Program-made: the position numbers and the translations under genes
In this document: positions 21,875 to 34,079 of the stretch, one piece after another
How the letters are laid out: each line of letters opens with the position of its first letter
Numbering within the stretch: position 1 is the stretch's first letter
Origin: Paraspadella gotoi
Taxonomy: Eukaryota; Chaetognatha
Length of the DNA: 64,000 bases
NCBI GenBank assembly: GCA_051294375.1
Contig: JBJCIZ010000239.1
Span: forward strand, 5,532,993-5,596,992
Direction: 5' to 3'
Notes under the pieces: model-generated
Database searches by the model: none
The model's input: the letters and a program-made list of their open reading frames with translations, nothing else
What the model was told of the DNA's origin: nothing

Positions 21875-23110
21875 TTTAGCAAATTCCGATACTTATTATT
21901 GCTTTGTAATTATACTTCGGTTTCGCTTTGCAGTTTTCGTGTTTCTCGAGCCCCGTCACAGGCCTGGCTCCTTTTCTTTTTAATTCTTTATTATTTTGAC
22001 GCTTTATGTGAGTTTATGGTTAAATGATTGTCTTGATTCCTTTTTTTTTTATTAGTCTTTAAGATGTAGCAAAAAACTGTGAAAGAAACAAAGGAATAAA
22101 GAATTTTAGAAGAAAAAAAAATATTTTCTGGACGGTGATCGTTTTCTCGGCGAGAAAGAAAAAAAAAGTTTTTAAAATTTTTTTTTTTCGGATCGAAATT
22201 TTGTTTTTCAACAAAAAATTCGTATCTTAAGTTTTCTTTTTTTTATTTTTTCTGAAGCCCTCCACCCCCCCAAACGCCAAAAAAAAAGACGAACTTGTGT
22301 TACGCTTTTAAATTGTATGATTCAACCGGAAAGAAAACCTTTACAGGATATCGAGAGAAAGTTTTTTTTTTTTTTTTTTTAATTAAAATTATTATATAAT
22401 CCATCATTAGTTTTAGTTTGTATGAGACTTTTAAAAAAAGGGGATAATGTTGAAAGAGTCATTTAGAATAATTTTAAATTAATTTAACAGATTTACAATA
22501 GTAACTATGGAAGAAAACCCAAAGTTACGAAACCCAAACTTTGACATCTGCTAAAAAAGTAACAGAAATATTTTTTTCAACATGAGGACAACTTTCCTAA
22601 AACAGTGAAACTAAAATATAAAAAAAAATGTTCGTTTCTTTAAACAATTTTGGTTTTTATGTAGTTGGTAAAAGTAAAAAAATTTCAAAATTTTTATATA
22701 TTGAAATATATTGTAATTGATTTCTTGATTTTCTGTTGTTTACTTTTGGTTGTTTTTCTTGTCACTTCTTGTCATAGTCGTCTCTTGTTTTCAAAAATGT
22801 TAAAAATTCTTTTTTTTATTATTAATTTATTTTTTGTTTATCCATAATCAGAAAAATATTTTCATTAGAAAAAGTTGAATCTGAAAAAAAAAACGACTCA
22901 GGTGAAAAAAAAAAGAAATTATATTAATATCATTGTTTTAATAAAACTTTCTCGTTTTTATTTGTGGATTTGCTTTTGTTTTTGTTTTGTTTTGTTTTTG
23001 TTTATCTCAATGGATTTTTTTGGGGGTATAAATTATCCACTGTTTTTCTTGGCATTTTCGAAGGAAAAAAGCTAACCCGTCAAAAAAGGGAACACACAGA
23101 GAGAACCCAC

Positions 23111-23161
<51 letters not shown>

Positions 23162-23600
23162 TCTCCCACGGCGTCGGTTTACGAATCCTGTCGTGCGATG
23201 TCGTGATTCAAGTTCTTCCGCGGGAACAAAAAAAGAGTTTTTGAGGATGCTCGAAAATGACAATTCAATCGATACGAGATAGAGATGGAGTGACGGGATG
23301 AGAGAGAGAGAGGAAGAGAAGAGAAGAGAAGAGAAGAGAAGAGAAGAGAAGAGAAGAGAAGAGAAGAGAAGAGAAGAGAAGAGAAGAGAAATACAATGGA
23401 CTTTAAAAGAATCAAACCGACTACATATGAAAAGGGCGAGAAAAAAAAGTAAGTTCTATTGAAAAGAGAATGAAAATTTTCCCTCCGAGGATCTTTGCAA
23501 AGTGAGTCTCCGTGACTTGCTCCAAGCACAGTGGGCACACCCGTGAAAACGAAATATAGATAAGGGGTATCACAGTTGTTAAACATATCGTATTCACGCG
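20256..23600. other. AT-rich intergenic or intron DNA, no firm gene
   Basis: Contains (GA)n blocks, a (GAC)n run (21,360-21,404), homopolymer T/A tracts, and a (GAGAA)n array at 23,318-23,392. The only candidate is the doubtful plus frame at 20,611-21,135. Confidence 0.55.
20611..21135 (+). CDS. long plus-strand open frame, doubtful
   Basis: A 174-codon frame. The first half is T-rich and probably chance. The second half reads KSEFEEIAALFDEFAAGPKE, then basic sequence, LLAGKMCDVSEADGRNKILA and a Cys-containing C-terminus. That part resembles coding sequence more than its surroundings do, but I recognise no family and see no clear promoter or splice border. The opposite strand is partly open as well. 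Listed only as a candidate. Confidence 0.2.
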   Translation: MDRRVWRNSILFFSNESSKAKRLLFSFRFYIRLFWFFFRFRFGFSTRFFLFTLVFFFFGGGEEGPLVFSSSSSFEAKVAAKSEFEEIAALFDEFAAGPKERKKQKLRRNSKLKIKNGANFKRRLLAGKMCDVSEADGRNKILAIDVKEHQPLQKDQMVYSKNGLCKCGRQPFLF

Positions 23601-23626
23601 GATTTAAATAGATTTTTTGTTGTTAA

Positions 23627-23725
23627 GATTATGAAATTGGTACAAGCAATATAAAAATTATCCATTCATTTAATTAAATAAGCTATAGCCTGACTTAGGT
23701 TAGGCTATAATGGTTCAGGGCTTCC
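23627..23725 (+). repeat. interspersed element family A, partial copy
   Basis: Starts with the ATGAAATTGGTACAA landmark and includes TTATCCATTCATTTAATTAA. It is truncated after the TTAGGCTATAATGG region. Confidence 0.75.
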
Positions 23726-23916
23726 TTTAAAATTCTAATAAAATAACAAAGCAAGTAAATTTGACTAGTTTATTTGTAAAAATTGACAAGGTCAAAGAAA
23801 GAGACTGAAAATAAAGTCACGAAAAATCACTTTTCGAACTTCCGTGAAATAAAAAAAACCGTCAGAAAGAATCTGGTTGGTTTTGACTTTGACAAAAAAA
23901 AGAAAATCGAATTTGG

Positions 23917-24458
23917 GGCCTTATTTTCCCAGAACGCCCCATTTTATGTTCGGAATTGAATTAATTATGTTAAAGGTTAAGGTTAGGGATTAGGTTAGGG
24001 ATTAAGTTAGGGAATAAGATTAAAGATTTGGTTTGTGATTAGGGTTAAAGACTTAGGTTAAGGATTATCCTTTAGGGTCAGAGGTTAAAGTTAGAAATTA
24101 AAGTTAAGGGTTAAGATTAAGAGTTTAGAGTTTAGGGTTAGAGTTCAGGATTAGAATGGGATTACAAACCAGGTTAGGGATTAATTTTTAGGATTAGTTC
24201 ATAGGTATAAAGGTTAAATATTAAAGATAAAGTCAAATTTTTTTATTGTTAAAAAACAATTATATAAATTGATATAAAATATACATATTTTGACTTCAGT
24301 GAGAGCCTTCTTCTGGCCAAAAATAATTTTAAACAATTACAAATTTGCTTTAAAAATTTTTAAATACAATGAAATGAAAAAAATTATACTAATATTAAAG
24401 TTAAAATTAAATTCTGAAAATAATGAACAGAAAGGAGCACTCTCGGAAAAGAGAGCCC
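23917..24458. mobile_element. terminal-inverted-repeat element with telomere-like core, family B copy 1
   Basis: The left end GGCCTTATTTTCCCAGAACG is inverted at the right end (reverse complement of GAGCACTCTCGGAAAAGAGA plus GCCC). It is flanked by the 7-bp direct repeat AATTTGG at 23,910-23,916 and 24,459-24,465. The left part of the interior is degenerate TTAGGGATTA/TTAAGGTTA repeat. No transposase, so non-autonomous. Confidence 0.75.
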
Positions 24459-24937
24459 AATTTGGTTTAACGTTTGGTTAACGTTAGAAAGTCAAACATG
24501 TCAAATATATATGAAAAAAAAATGTTTCTGCGGATATAAGTTTCGACGTCGCGGAAGAAAGAGAAATATGATTTTGAAAAAAAATTGTTGAAAAATGTTT
24601 TTATTGTTTAATGTCGAAAGTGATAATCTTTTGTTGTTTGTTGTGTGTATGGGAATATGTTTAAGTTAAAATAAGAAACCGACGTTGAAATTAAACAAAG
24701 CAAAATACAAAACGATAAGTTTTTAATTTTATGAAAATTTTAAGATTACTCGTTTTGATTTTAGTTATTAATTAGTTAATACATTTTTGTTTGTTAAAGG
24801 AATGAATCTATTGTTTTTAATTAAGCTATCGTTTTTAATAATTTTAAATTTTATTTCTGACATTAAAACAAATTTTCGAATGAACTTGAACGAAACTGGA
24901 ACCGAAGCGAAGTTTCACCGGAGAAAACATTTCGAGG

Positions 24938-25086
<149 letters not shown>

Positions 25087-25498
25087 TTTTGAATTGAGTC
25101 AAAAGCAAATCGGATTTTCAGATTTTTCTTGTTTACACCGAGAGAAAAGTTTTTTTCGGTGGCGGAAATAAGTAACTGAAAGCAAATAAAGCAACTCGTA
25201 GTTCCTAGTTTTAACTGTTATTAACCTTTGCTTCATATTGTAATTCTAGTAAAATATGAATCAAAAAGTTTTAAAAAAATACATAATTGAATAGCAAAAT
25301 ACGAGATGCGGAACCCACCAGTGTCGATTGAGAAAAAAAAAGGATTTTGTTTAAGTCCAAAATTGATTTTACTGCATTAATTAAATTAAGTATCTGAACG
25401 TTAAATTTTTTAGTATATTTAAATATTATATTCATTTTTGAAAAAAAATTCCAGAAAATTAAACGATATTGATCGCTCCACGAGAACAAAAGAAAGAA

Positions 25499-25566
<68 letters not shown>

Positions 25567-25851
25567 TGCTCTTTTTTTTGGCAAAAGGCGCCCTTCGTCC
25601 AGGACTTAGTCGGGTCGATGCGATCTCAACTTTTTTTCTTTTTTTTTTTCAAATTTCTTTTTCTTTTATTTGCATTTTTTTTAGTTCGAGAGGCATTTGT
25701 CTCGCCTGTTTTCCTTCACGCCTGATTGACTCTGAAGCCTGTTCCGACTGGTGTGAGATATATAGGATACGAAACATATAATATTATTTCTAGCATTACT
25801 TAAATCATTGATAAAGAGAAGATTCACCTAAAATTAAACAGGAGCCTCATT

Positions 25852-26117
25852 GGCTTTATTTTCCCAGAACGCCCATTTTATCTTGAATTAAAATGTATGT
25901 TATTTTTTTGAGTTTGACGATTAAGTTAGTAGTTAAGGTTATCGATAAAGTTAAGGAATAAGGTTAGGGAATTGGTTTGTGATTAGAGTTAAAAATTTAG
26001 GGTTTAGGGGTAGCGATTGGTTTTATAAGTTTAAAAATATATTTAGGTTAAATATAATAGTTAAAATCGAATTCTGAGAAAAATAAACAGAAGAGGGCAC
26101 TCTGGGAAAAGAGAGCC
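25852..26117. mobile_element. family B element, copy 2 (short)
   Basis: GGCTTTATTTTCCCAGAACG at the left, and CACTCTGGGAAAAGAGAGCC, its inverted counterpart, at the right. The interior has TTAGGG/TTAAGG repeats. Only 266 bp, with no clear target duplication. Confidence 0.7.
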
Positions 26118-26284
26118 AACTCGTCTATAAAACATTATTGGCGATTGGAGTCGTGCGCTGCCGCTGCTGCTGTTGCGGCTCCAGCCGCTGCCGCCGCCAC
26201 AGCGATCGACGCCTTTGGCCGAGAACATAAACGCCGTCATCAAAAATCTAATCTCAGATGAACAAAAATTACTCATCGAATGTG

Positions 26285-26306
26285 GAGAGAATAGGAGAGA
26301 GAGAGA

Positions 26307-26369
<63 letters not shown>

Positions 26370-26475
26370 GAGAGGAGAGAGAGAGAGGAGAGAGAAGAGA
26401 AGAGGGAAAAGATACTAAAAAAGAACGGAGATGATGTTGCCGATAATAAATCTGCGAGCAGAGTGAGAGAAAAGT

Positions 26476-26523
<48 letters not shown>

Positions 26524-26542
26524 AGAGAGGAGAGAGAGAGGG

Positions 26543-26574
<32 letters not shown>

Positions 26575-27330
26575 AGAGAAGAAAGAGAAAGAGAGAGAGC
26601 CACGTGAAAAATGAAGTGGAACGAAGAAGACGAACGACGCCGAAGTGATTATTCATCGAGATTCGGGAATTCGGCTCTTTTTTTGTGGACGAAGAAATGG
26701 AGGAAATATGGAGGAAAGAAAAGAGGAAAGATGAGGAAAGATTGAGGAAAGAAAAGAGAAATGAAGAAGAAAAGAAAAGTGGAAAGATGGAGGAAAGAAA
26801 AGAGAAATGAAAGAGGAAATATGGATGAAAGAGAAGTCGAATGATGGAGGAAAGAAAAAAGGAAAGATGGAGAAACGAAAAGAGGAAAGATGGAGGAAAG
26901 AAAAGAGAATGAAGAAGGAAAAAAAAGGGAAAGATGGAGGAAAGAAAAGAGAAATGAAGAAGGAAAGAAAAAAGGAAAGATAGAGGAAAGAAAAGAGGAA
27001 AGATGAAGGAAAGAAAAGAGAAATGAAGAAGGAAAGAAAATGGGAAAGATGGAGGAAAGAAAAGAGAAATGGAGAAGGAAAGAAAAAAGGCAATATGGAG
27101 GAAAGAAAAGATGAATATAAGAGGAAATATGGAGGAAAGAAAAGAGGAAATATGGAGGAAAGAAAGAGGAAAGAAAAGAGGAAAGAAAAGAGGAAAGATG
27201 GAGAAAAATATAAAGAAAGGGCAAAAGGAGTAATTGAGGAATGCGGAAGGTGAAAAAAAAAAAAGAGATTGAGTAAATTAGAAAGAAAAGAAGAAAGATG
27301 AAGGAAAGTAAAAAAAAAAGAAAAAGAGTA
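26285..27330 (+). repeat. ~1-kb purine-rich tract, (GA)n then ~22-bp GATGGAGGAAAGAAAAGAGG repeats
   Basis: The first part is (GA)n. From about 26,690 it becomes an irregular tandem repeat of GGAAAGATGGAGGAAAGAAA. The long Phe/Leu/Ser-rich minus frame over it is an artefact. A CpG-rich stretch (26,140-26,260) precedes it on the left. Confidence 0.85.
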
Positions 27331-27409
27331 AAGACTAAGAGGGATGCATGCATTAGGATTAGATAAGGATTAAGAATAACATTAAGATGAAACAGAGATT
27401 AGTTAAGTA

Positions 27410-27881
27410 AATAAAAGAAAATAAAAGAAAAGAAAAGAAAAGAAAAAAAGAGAGGAAAAGAAAAAAGAAGGAAGGGACGCAACGCCGAAGTAAAAAAAAG
27501 TAATAAATATTATGACTGCGAAAGAAAACAGTAGGAAAACAATAGAGAAGCTTAAAAGAAATAAATCAATAAAAGCTGGTAGAGAGAGAAAACAAAGAAA
27601 AAACGGAAGGAAACAAAACAAAACAAATAGAACAAATAAAACTATAAAACAAATAAAGCCAACAAAACAAAAAACTAATAAAACAAAATAAATGAAAACC
27701 TTTAAAACAAACCAAAAAAAATAACAAACACAACAAACAAAAAAAACACAACAAGCAAAACAAGCAAAACAAACAAAACAAAACAAAAAAGCAAAACAAA
27801 GCAAAACAAGCAAAAAATTCAGTGCCCAACGTAACCTAGAAAATACGGCCGCGGGAGAAACTTGCGGAAGTGACGTTTGAA

Positions 27882-27912
<31 letters not shown>

Positions 27913-27919
27913 AGAGAGA

Positions 27920-27954
<35 letters not shown>

Positions 27955-28350
27955 TGAGAAGAGAGAGAGAAGAGAAGAGGAGAGAGAGGAGGATGGCGAG
28001 AATTGGCAATGTGAGTTCGGAGCGAGGTCTGGAGTATAGGGGAGGGCGAAGAGAGAGAGAGAGAGACGAGGAGCGAAAAAGTGGGAGGAGAAGAAAGGAG
28101 GGAAAGAAGAAATTTAACGTCGGATGAGAGAGAGAGAGAGAAGAAGAGAGGAAAAAATATCGAGCGGAAAAAAGGATGGAGAGAAAGTAGGAGAAAAAGT
28201 AGGAAGGAAGAAATAAAGAGAAATGAAGAAGGGATGAATTTTTTGTTATTAGTTGTGTCTTTGTAAATTGTTTTCATTGATTCATTTTCGTTTTTAAGAA
28301 AATAAGAACTTGTATAAAGAATTTGTTTAAAGAATTTAACAGATTTTAAA
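27410..28350 (+). repeat. A/G- and A/C-rich low-complexity DNA
   Basis: AAAAC/AAAAG repeats to about 27,820, then (GA)n to 28,240. The Phe/Cys/Leu-rich minus frame across it is an artefact of composition. No gene. Confidence 0.75.
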
Positions 28351-28859
28351 GAATTTTTCAAGACTTTCAAAGTATTTTAAATAATTTTTTTTAAATACAT
28401 ATTTTTTTTAAAGAATGGATGATTGTTTTTAATTGTGTGTGTGTGTAATTTTTTTTTACTATTCATTCTTTTTATTTCTTTTTTTATTGTTAAATATTAT
28501 TTTTTGTTATCATTTTCATTCGTTTTTTTTTTTTCATTCCTGTTTTTATATCTCATGAGAACGTTATGAGTTAATGAGACTAAAAAAAAAAATTTAAGAA
28601 AAATATTTTCATTTACTCTCGTTTAACAAGAAAAAAAGGTTGTCTCGATTTTTAATCAGATGAAACATTAAAGTGCAAATTAGCCCCGCGGAATATTTTT
28701 TTTGCTTTACTTCAGCCCTAATTTTAATAAGGATGACGACGACGCCGAAGAAAATACGTTTTTTTTTCCTTTCAAAAAATTATAACAATTTTTAAAAGAA
28801 AAAGATAAACTCTTGGATTTTGAACAATATTTTCCGTCAAAGTTCCATTGCTGTTCCTT

Positions 28860-29110
28860 AACCTCCCATTTAGTTTTTACTTTTAATATCTAGCCTTAAT
28901 CAGTTCTCAAAATCTTTACCAAAATCTTTACCCCAATCCCTAACCTTAATCCTCTACTGAAACCTGATCCCTAACCCTAATCTCTATCCCTAATCCCGAA
29001 TACTTAAATTCCCATTTAATTATCTTAACTTAATCCTCAACACATTACCTAATCTTAAAACCCCCAAAAAACTAACTCAATTCAGAATTTAAAACGAAAC
29101 AGGGGCGCTT
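28860..29110 (-). repeat. family B-related telomere-like repeat, reverse orientation
   Basis: CCCTAACCTTAATCC-type repeats ending in AGGGGCGCTTTTAGAAATTA, a variant of the family B right end. The left end is not recognisable. Confidence 0.6.
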
Positions 29111-29359
29111 TTAGAAATTAAGGTCGGGTTTTGCTCGTGATGCAACAAAAAAACTTGCAAAACTGCAACTGGAAAAAAAACTGGTAAGAGCCTTTTGGCT
29201 CGATTATTTTGAAAGAATAAAGGATGAAATTCAAATTGTGGCGCCAAAAGGATTCCTCTTATTTTCCATCGTTATCTCTCCAATTGTTGAAAACTCACAA
29301 CTCAGAAATAAAATCCATTAAAACTCATTAAAAGTTTTCATCGAGTGTTTTTTTTCCAA

Positions 29360-29570
29360 TATTGATTTGAGAGTGGAAGCTAAAATGGAAATTGGTTAGA
29401 GAGTGGAAGTAATAAGGGGGAAAAAAATCATTTGAGAGTGGAAGCGAAACGGAACAAGGATTGGGAGTGAAAGCCAAATAGAAGACTATTTTGAGAGTGG
29501 AAGCCAAATGAAAAAAAAAAACGAGTTGAAAATTGATTTGAGAGTGGAAGCCCAACGGATGTGAGAGTGG
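29360..29570 (+). repeat. tandem repeat of TTTGAGAGTGGAAGC
   Basis: Six or so units with a conserved GAGAGTGGAAGC core and variable A-rich spacers. No gene. Confidence 0.75.
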
Positions 29571-29863
29571 CCAAAGAAGACATCCATTTGTGAACGAGAA
29601 AAGAAATTTTAAAGATAAAAAAAAACCAGGATGTGGAAGTGTTTAAAGTGAACCTTTTTACTTCGGAACGCCAATTAGAATAAAAATTGCGGTAGAGGCC
29701 GCTAGGGGCGCAGAAGAACGCTAATGGTTTCTCTTTTTCTTCATCTCCCATCTCTGCCGACGGAGAAGAAGAGCCAAACGTAACTCTTCAAAAAAACTGG
29801 AACAGCCATGATAGAGAGAGATGAGAGAGAGAGGGAGAGAGACAGAGAGAGCGAAGAAGAGAG

Positions 29864-29910
<47 letters not shown>

Positions 29911-30189
29911 CGTTTTACCGTTGCAACCAATTTCCATATTGCAGCAAAAAAAAAATGTAAATAAAAGCGAGACCGTATTGTAAATGACGGGTGGCAGTTT
30001 GTAACATTGCTTGTTGTTTTCCTTCCGTCTAATGGAGCGGGCGATGGTGGGCGGCGGCGGCGGCGGCGGCGGCGGTAATGTCAATGACGAGGCGGTATTT
30101 TTCAGCATCGTGGGTATGGCGTGCATCGGCGATGTAGTGAAATTTCGTCCAGTACCGGGAAGTTTGTCAGTAGAAACGCGGAGCGCGGT

Positions 30190-30440
30190 CCTCGCTTGAG
30201 ACCCCCTCTAAATGGCAAATATGACGCTCTCTGAATGGCAAAGATGACGCTCTCTAAACGGCAAAAATGATGCCCTTTTACTCTGAAAAAAGATGCCATT
30301 CAAATGTCAAAAATGACGGCCTTTAAATGGCAAAAAAATGAAGCGCTCTAAATGGCAAAAAGGATACCTATTAAATCTAAAAAAATGATGCCATTCAAAT
30401 GTCAAAAATGACGGCCTTTAAATGGCAAAATTGACACGTG
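30190..30440 (+). repeat. degenerate tandem repeat AAATGGCAAAAATGACG
   Basis: About eight irregular units. It is flanked by a short (GGC)n run (30,050-30,075) and by GC-rich sequence at 30,550-30,760 in which I see no convincing exon. An 11-bp TTGTGGCAAG repeat follows at 30,770-30,845. Confidence 0.7.
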
Positions 30441-31016
30441 GGTCCGCGATGAATAAAATCAACGTCCTTTGGCGAAGGTTGCGCCACTGAAGGAAAAAAA
30501 AAAAAACTAAATAAACAAAAAACAAAAAAAAAAATAAAAAACAGAAACAGAGGCAGCTGCCTGACTCAGCGGCTGCCGCGGCGGGAGCGGCGGAGGCTGT
30601 TACGGAGTGGGTCTAGAAATTGGGGCGGAGTGGCGGAGACTTAAAGAGGCACTGGCGTCGGCAGCAGCACGGAAAGTTTGTTATTTTTACGGAAATAAAA
30701 AGGTGATGCCGATGGGTGAGGTAAACGCGTTTGAGGCAAGCGTCGCGGCGGATTATGGCGATTCGGAAGTTGTGGCAAGGTGTGATTAGTTGTGATTAGT
30801 TGTGGCAAGTTGTGGCAAGTTTTGCCATGTTGTGGCAACGATATCGAGGAACATCAAAGCTTAGATCGTTATAAAATTCGGTGGCCAAAAAGAAAAAAAG
30901 TCACAATAAAAAATAAGAAAAGAAAATTTGTGGTTGGAATCGGAAGCTCGAGTCTGAGAAGGAGAAGAAAAGCATCAATGGAAAAGCCGTGCGGAGAATA
31001 GAAGGAGAGAGGGAGG

Positions 31017-31196
31017 AAGAGGAGAGGGAGGGAGAGAGAGAAAGAGAGAGAGAGTGGGAGGGAGGGGGAGAGAGAGAGAAAGAGAGAGGGAGGGAGGGAG
31101 AGAGAGAGATTTAGAATCCAGAATGGAAAATAGTAAAAAAGAAAGAAGAATAAAAAGATGAGAGAAAGAGAGAAAGAAAGGAAGAAGAGGAAGGGA

Positions 31197-31230
<34 letters not shown>
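31017..31230 (+). repeat. GGGA/GAGA purine tract
   Basis: Low-complexity block giving Leu/Ser/Pro minus frames. Then 31,360-31,440 holds a GACCGACCGACGAGACC-type repeat. Confidence 0.85.
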
Positions 31231-31231
<1 letters not shown>

Positions 31232-31589
31232 GATCAAAGAAAAAACTCACACGAAGAAGAGAAATAAAAAAAATTAAAAAAACTTCAAACCTGAAAGAAA
31301 AAAAAAAGTCTGAAGTTGGCACAAAAACGAAATCGAGTTTGAAGGAAAGAGGGGGGGGGGACAGACCGACCGACGAGACCGACTGACCGACCAACAGACG
31401 ATCGCACGAGAGAGAGATAGAGACGCCGAGAGACAAAACCAAAATCGGATTAAACGTTGGATTCGTCTCGCGATGTGAAAGTCGACCGAGAGTCACGCGA
31501 GTTTAAATCTTTCGATGTGCGACAGACGGTTGGGGAAAAAAAATGGCACAACCATGAGATTAANNNNNNNNNNAAAATGACCTCAAGGC

Positions 31590-31745
31590 GACATTCGGCA
31601 TATCCGCGATGCCCAGATGAGTTGTTAAGGTTATTTTACCCGTTGTCAGGGGCTGCGGACCTTCACAGGCGCCGCCTTTCACTGGCGCGGTTTAAACTCG
31701 TACCCTCACGCTTTTTTGTCAACGCAGAGTGAAGTCGTTCACACT
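31590..31745 (+). repeat. tRNA-like SINE fragment
   Basis: CG-containing unique-looking stretch with a GGTTTAAACTCG box resembling a polymerase III B box, near a 10-N gap. Low certainty. Confidence 0.3.
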
Positions 31746-31934
31746 TTGAAATGGATCGTACGCTTAGGACTGTGCGTTCCTGACGCTGAGTCAACCGGAT
31801 AGGCTGGGCTAAAATGGAAGTAAGGCGGTGTGAATTCACCGTCACAACTGTTTGAAAAAAAGTAGATTTCAGTTTAATAAAAAAATGAGAATGTGGAGTT
31901 TTCAGCGAACCAGCATTTTCTTTACTGCGATTGA

Positions 31935-32490
31935 TTTTCGTCAAAACCCATCAAACCAGAGACAAGCAATAGGTTTGACGTCAAGCAATCGGTTTCANNN
32001 NNNNNNNNNNNNNNNNNNNNNNNNNNNNNNNNNNNNNNNNNNNNNNNNNNNNNNNNNNNNNNNNNNNNNNNNNNNNNNNNNNNNNNNNNNNNNNNNNNNN
32101 NNNNNNNNNNNNNNNNNNNNNNNNNNNNNNNNNNNNNNNNNNNNNNNNNNNNNNNNNNNNNNNNNNNNNNNNNNNNNNNNNNNNNNNNNNNNNNNNNNNN
32201 NNNNNNNNNNNNNNNNNNNNNNNNNNNNNNNNNNNNNNNNNNNNNNNNNNNNNNNNNNNNNNNNNNNNNNNNNNNNNNNNNNNNNNNNNNNNNNNNNNNN
32301 NNNNNNNNNNNNNNNNNNNNNNNNNNNNNNNNNNNNNNNNNNNNNNNNNNNNNNNNNNNNNNNNNNNNNNNNTTCCTACGTCAAACAATCATTCCTACGT
32401 CAAGCAATCATTCCGGCGTCAAACAATCATTCCTACGTCAAGCAATCATTCCTACGTCAAACAATCATTCCTACGTCAAGCAATCATTTC
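31935..32490 (+). repeat. 20-bp minisatellite TTCCTACGTCAAGCAATCAT spanning a gap
   Basis: At least six units are visible right of the 375-N gap (31,998-32,372), and related units GACGTCAAGCAATCGGTTTC are on its left. The gap is therefore probably filled by the same array. Every unit holds ACGTCA. Confidence 0.85.
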
Positions 32491-33275
32491 GACACCAAGC
32501 AAAGGTTCTCTCTCTCTCGACGCCGAGACACTTATTCTCTCGACGCTTTGTCTAAAAATCCCTCGTTGGCTACGGTTGACTTGGGCGGTAGAAGAAGACT
32601 AATTCTAAAGAGAAAAGCAAAAAAAGAGCTAAAAAGAGCAAAAGGAGGAAAGATTAAAGAGCAAAAGAAGCAATTTTCTATAAATAGGATGATTTTAATG
32701 AGAAATTATAGGTTATAATTAAACGTTTTCTTTGCTCTGTTCAGAAAAGGATGTTTTATCCCATTTCAAAACATTATCTGTACATATGATTCCTGTGGCC
32801 CCCATATTTTATAACCGAAAACTCTAGAGTCAAATTTGACGCTCTCTGTGACGACGACGACAACGACGACAACGACGACGACGACAACGACGACGGAGAA
32901 CAGCAGCTGGGCCTCTGGATCACAATTCGGTTATTTTTTTTTTAATTAATTGAAGCTTAATTCTTGATTTAAAATTGGAAAAAAAAGTAATTTTTTTTTA
33001 TCGCTTCTCTTTATGTTCCGATGGAGAATTCAAGTTAGTTTGTTGGTATCGTTCTATTTATCGTGTTGTCATCTTAATATAAACCAACTCGGGATAAAAT
33101 TCCGTCTCAGCTGCGAAAGAAGATCCGAACCTTCGGTTTGTCATCGGCGAACTTAATTCTTCCCGATTAACTTTTTTTTTGATCTTCGCCATTTCAAGAA
33201 AAAAACGACTCTTTTTATTTCCAGTTAGTTCTTACTTCTTAGAGTTAGATCTATCTTATGTTATTATAGATTTTG

Positions 33276-33445
33276 AAATCGGTAACACCAATGCAAATTA
33301 TTCATTCAATTAATAAATAAGCAATCTTGCCCCTGACTTTGGACAGGCGATGGTGGTTTAAGGCCTCCATCCCTCTTACAATATAATAACAGAGTAGAAT
33401 CCTACAATCTCTCAATCTTGACTCTCTGACAGTCAAATTTGAAAT
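33276..33445 (+). repeat. interspersed element family A, copy
   Basis: Nearly full copy with CTTGCCCCTGACTTTGGACA. A reverse partial copy lies at 33,515-33,625, so the pair is inverted around about 70 bp. Confidence 0.8.
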
Positions 33446-34079
33446 AAGCTTAAATACGAATAGAATCCAACCTTTTAACAAACTTAAAACTTAAATGTTT
33501 AATCCAACGATATCCCCCCTATTTAGAAGGGGGGAGTCCTTAACCTACCATAGCCCCATCCAAAGTCAGGGCCCAGATAATTTAGCTTATTTATTGAAAG
33601 AATGATTAATTTTTATAAATGTTTTACTCATTTCACAGTACTTATTTTGTACGTAGTTTGAAACATTATTCTAAGAATCTAAGGCAACCCTATCATTGTT
33701 TTCCTTGTAACATCCTTCATTTCTTTTTATTATTTCTTTATCCCGTTTTGTTTTTAATTTCTTTGAATAAATATTTCTTTTTTTTTTTACCTTTTTCTTT
33801 TTATTATCTGCTCACCCCTCACCTATTTTTTCTTCTCTCGGGGTGAAATAACGCACAACGACTAAGACGCCGCCGCCGCAGCAGCCTCAGCCGCAGCCGC
33901 CGCCCAAGCTAACAACAACAACAAAAACGACGCCGCGTTAAGGTCACTAGGCGTCATTTTCCCTCACCCTCGGGAGAGACGAGACGGCGTCGTAACTTAC
34001 CCTCGAGACGCGACATTTTCTCCCTTACCCTCGAGACTAACCGGGGCAACCCTAAGCGCCTTTCCTTATCAGGGTGCGG

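Noticed and set aside
26649-27353. 234-codon minus frame, Phe/Leu/Ser-rich, membrane-protein-like
   Set aside because: It is the translation of a tandem purine repeat (GGAAAGATGGAGGAAAG); another frame of the same strand is open for 146 codons, and there is no start context or splice structure.
27403-28370. Cys/Phe-rich and Ser/Leu-rich minus frames
   Set aside because: Explained by AAAAC/AAAAG repeats and (GA)n on the plus strand.
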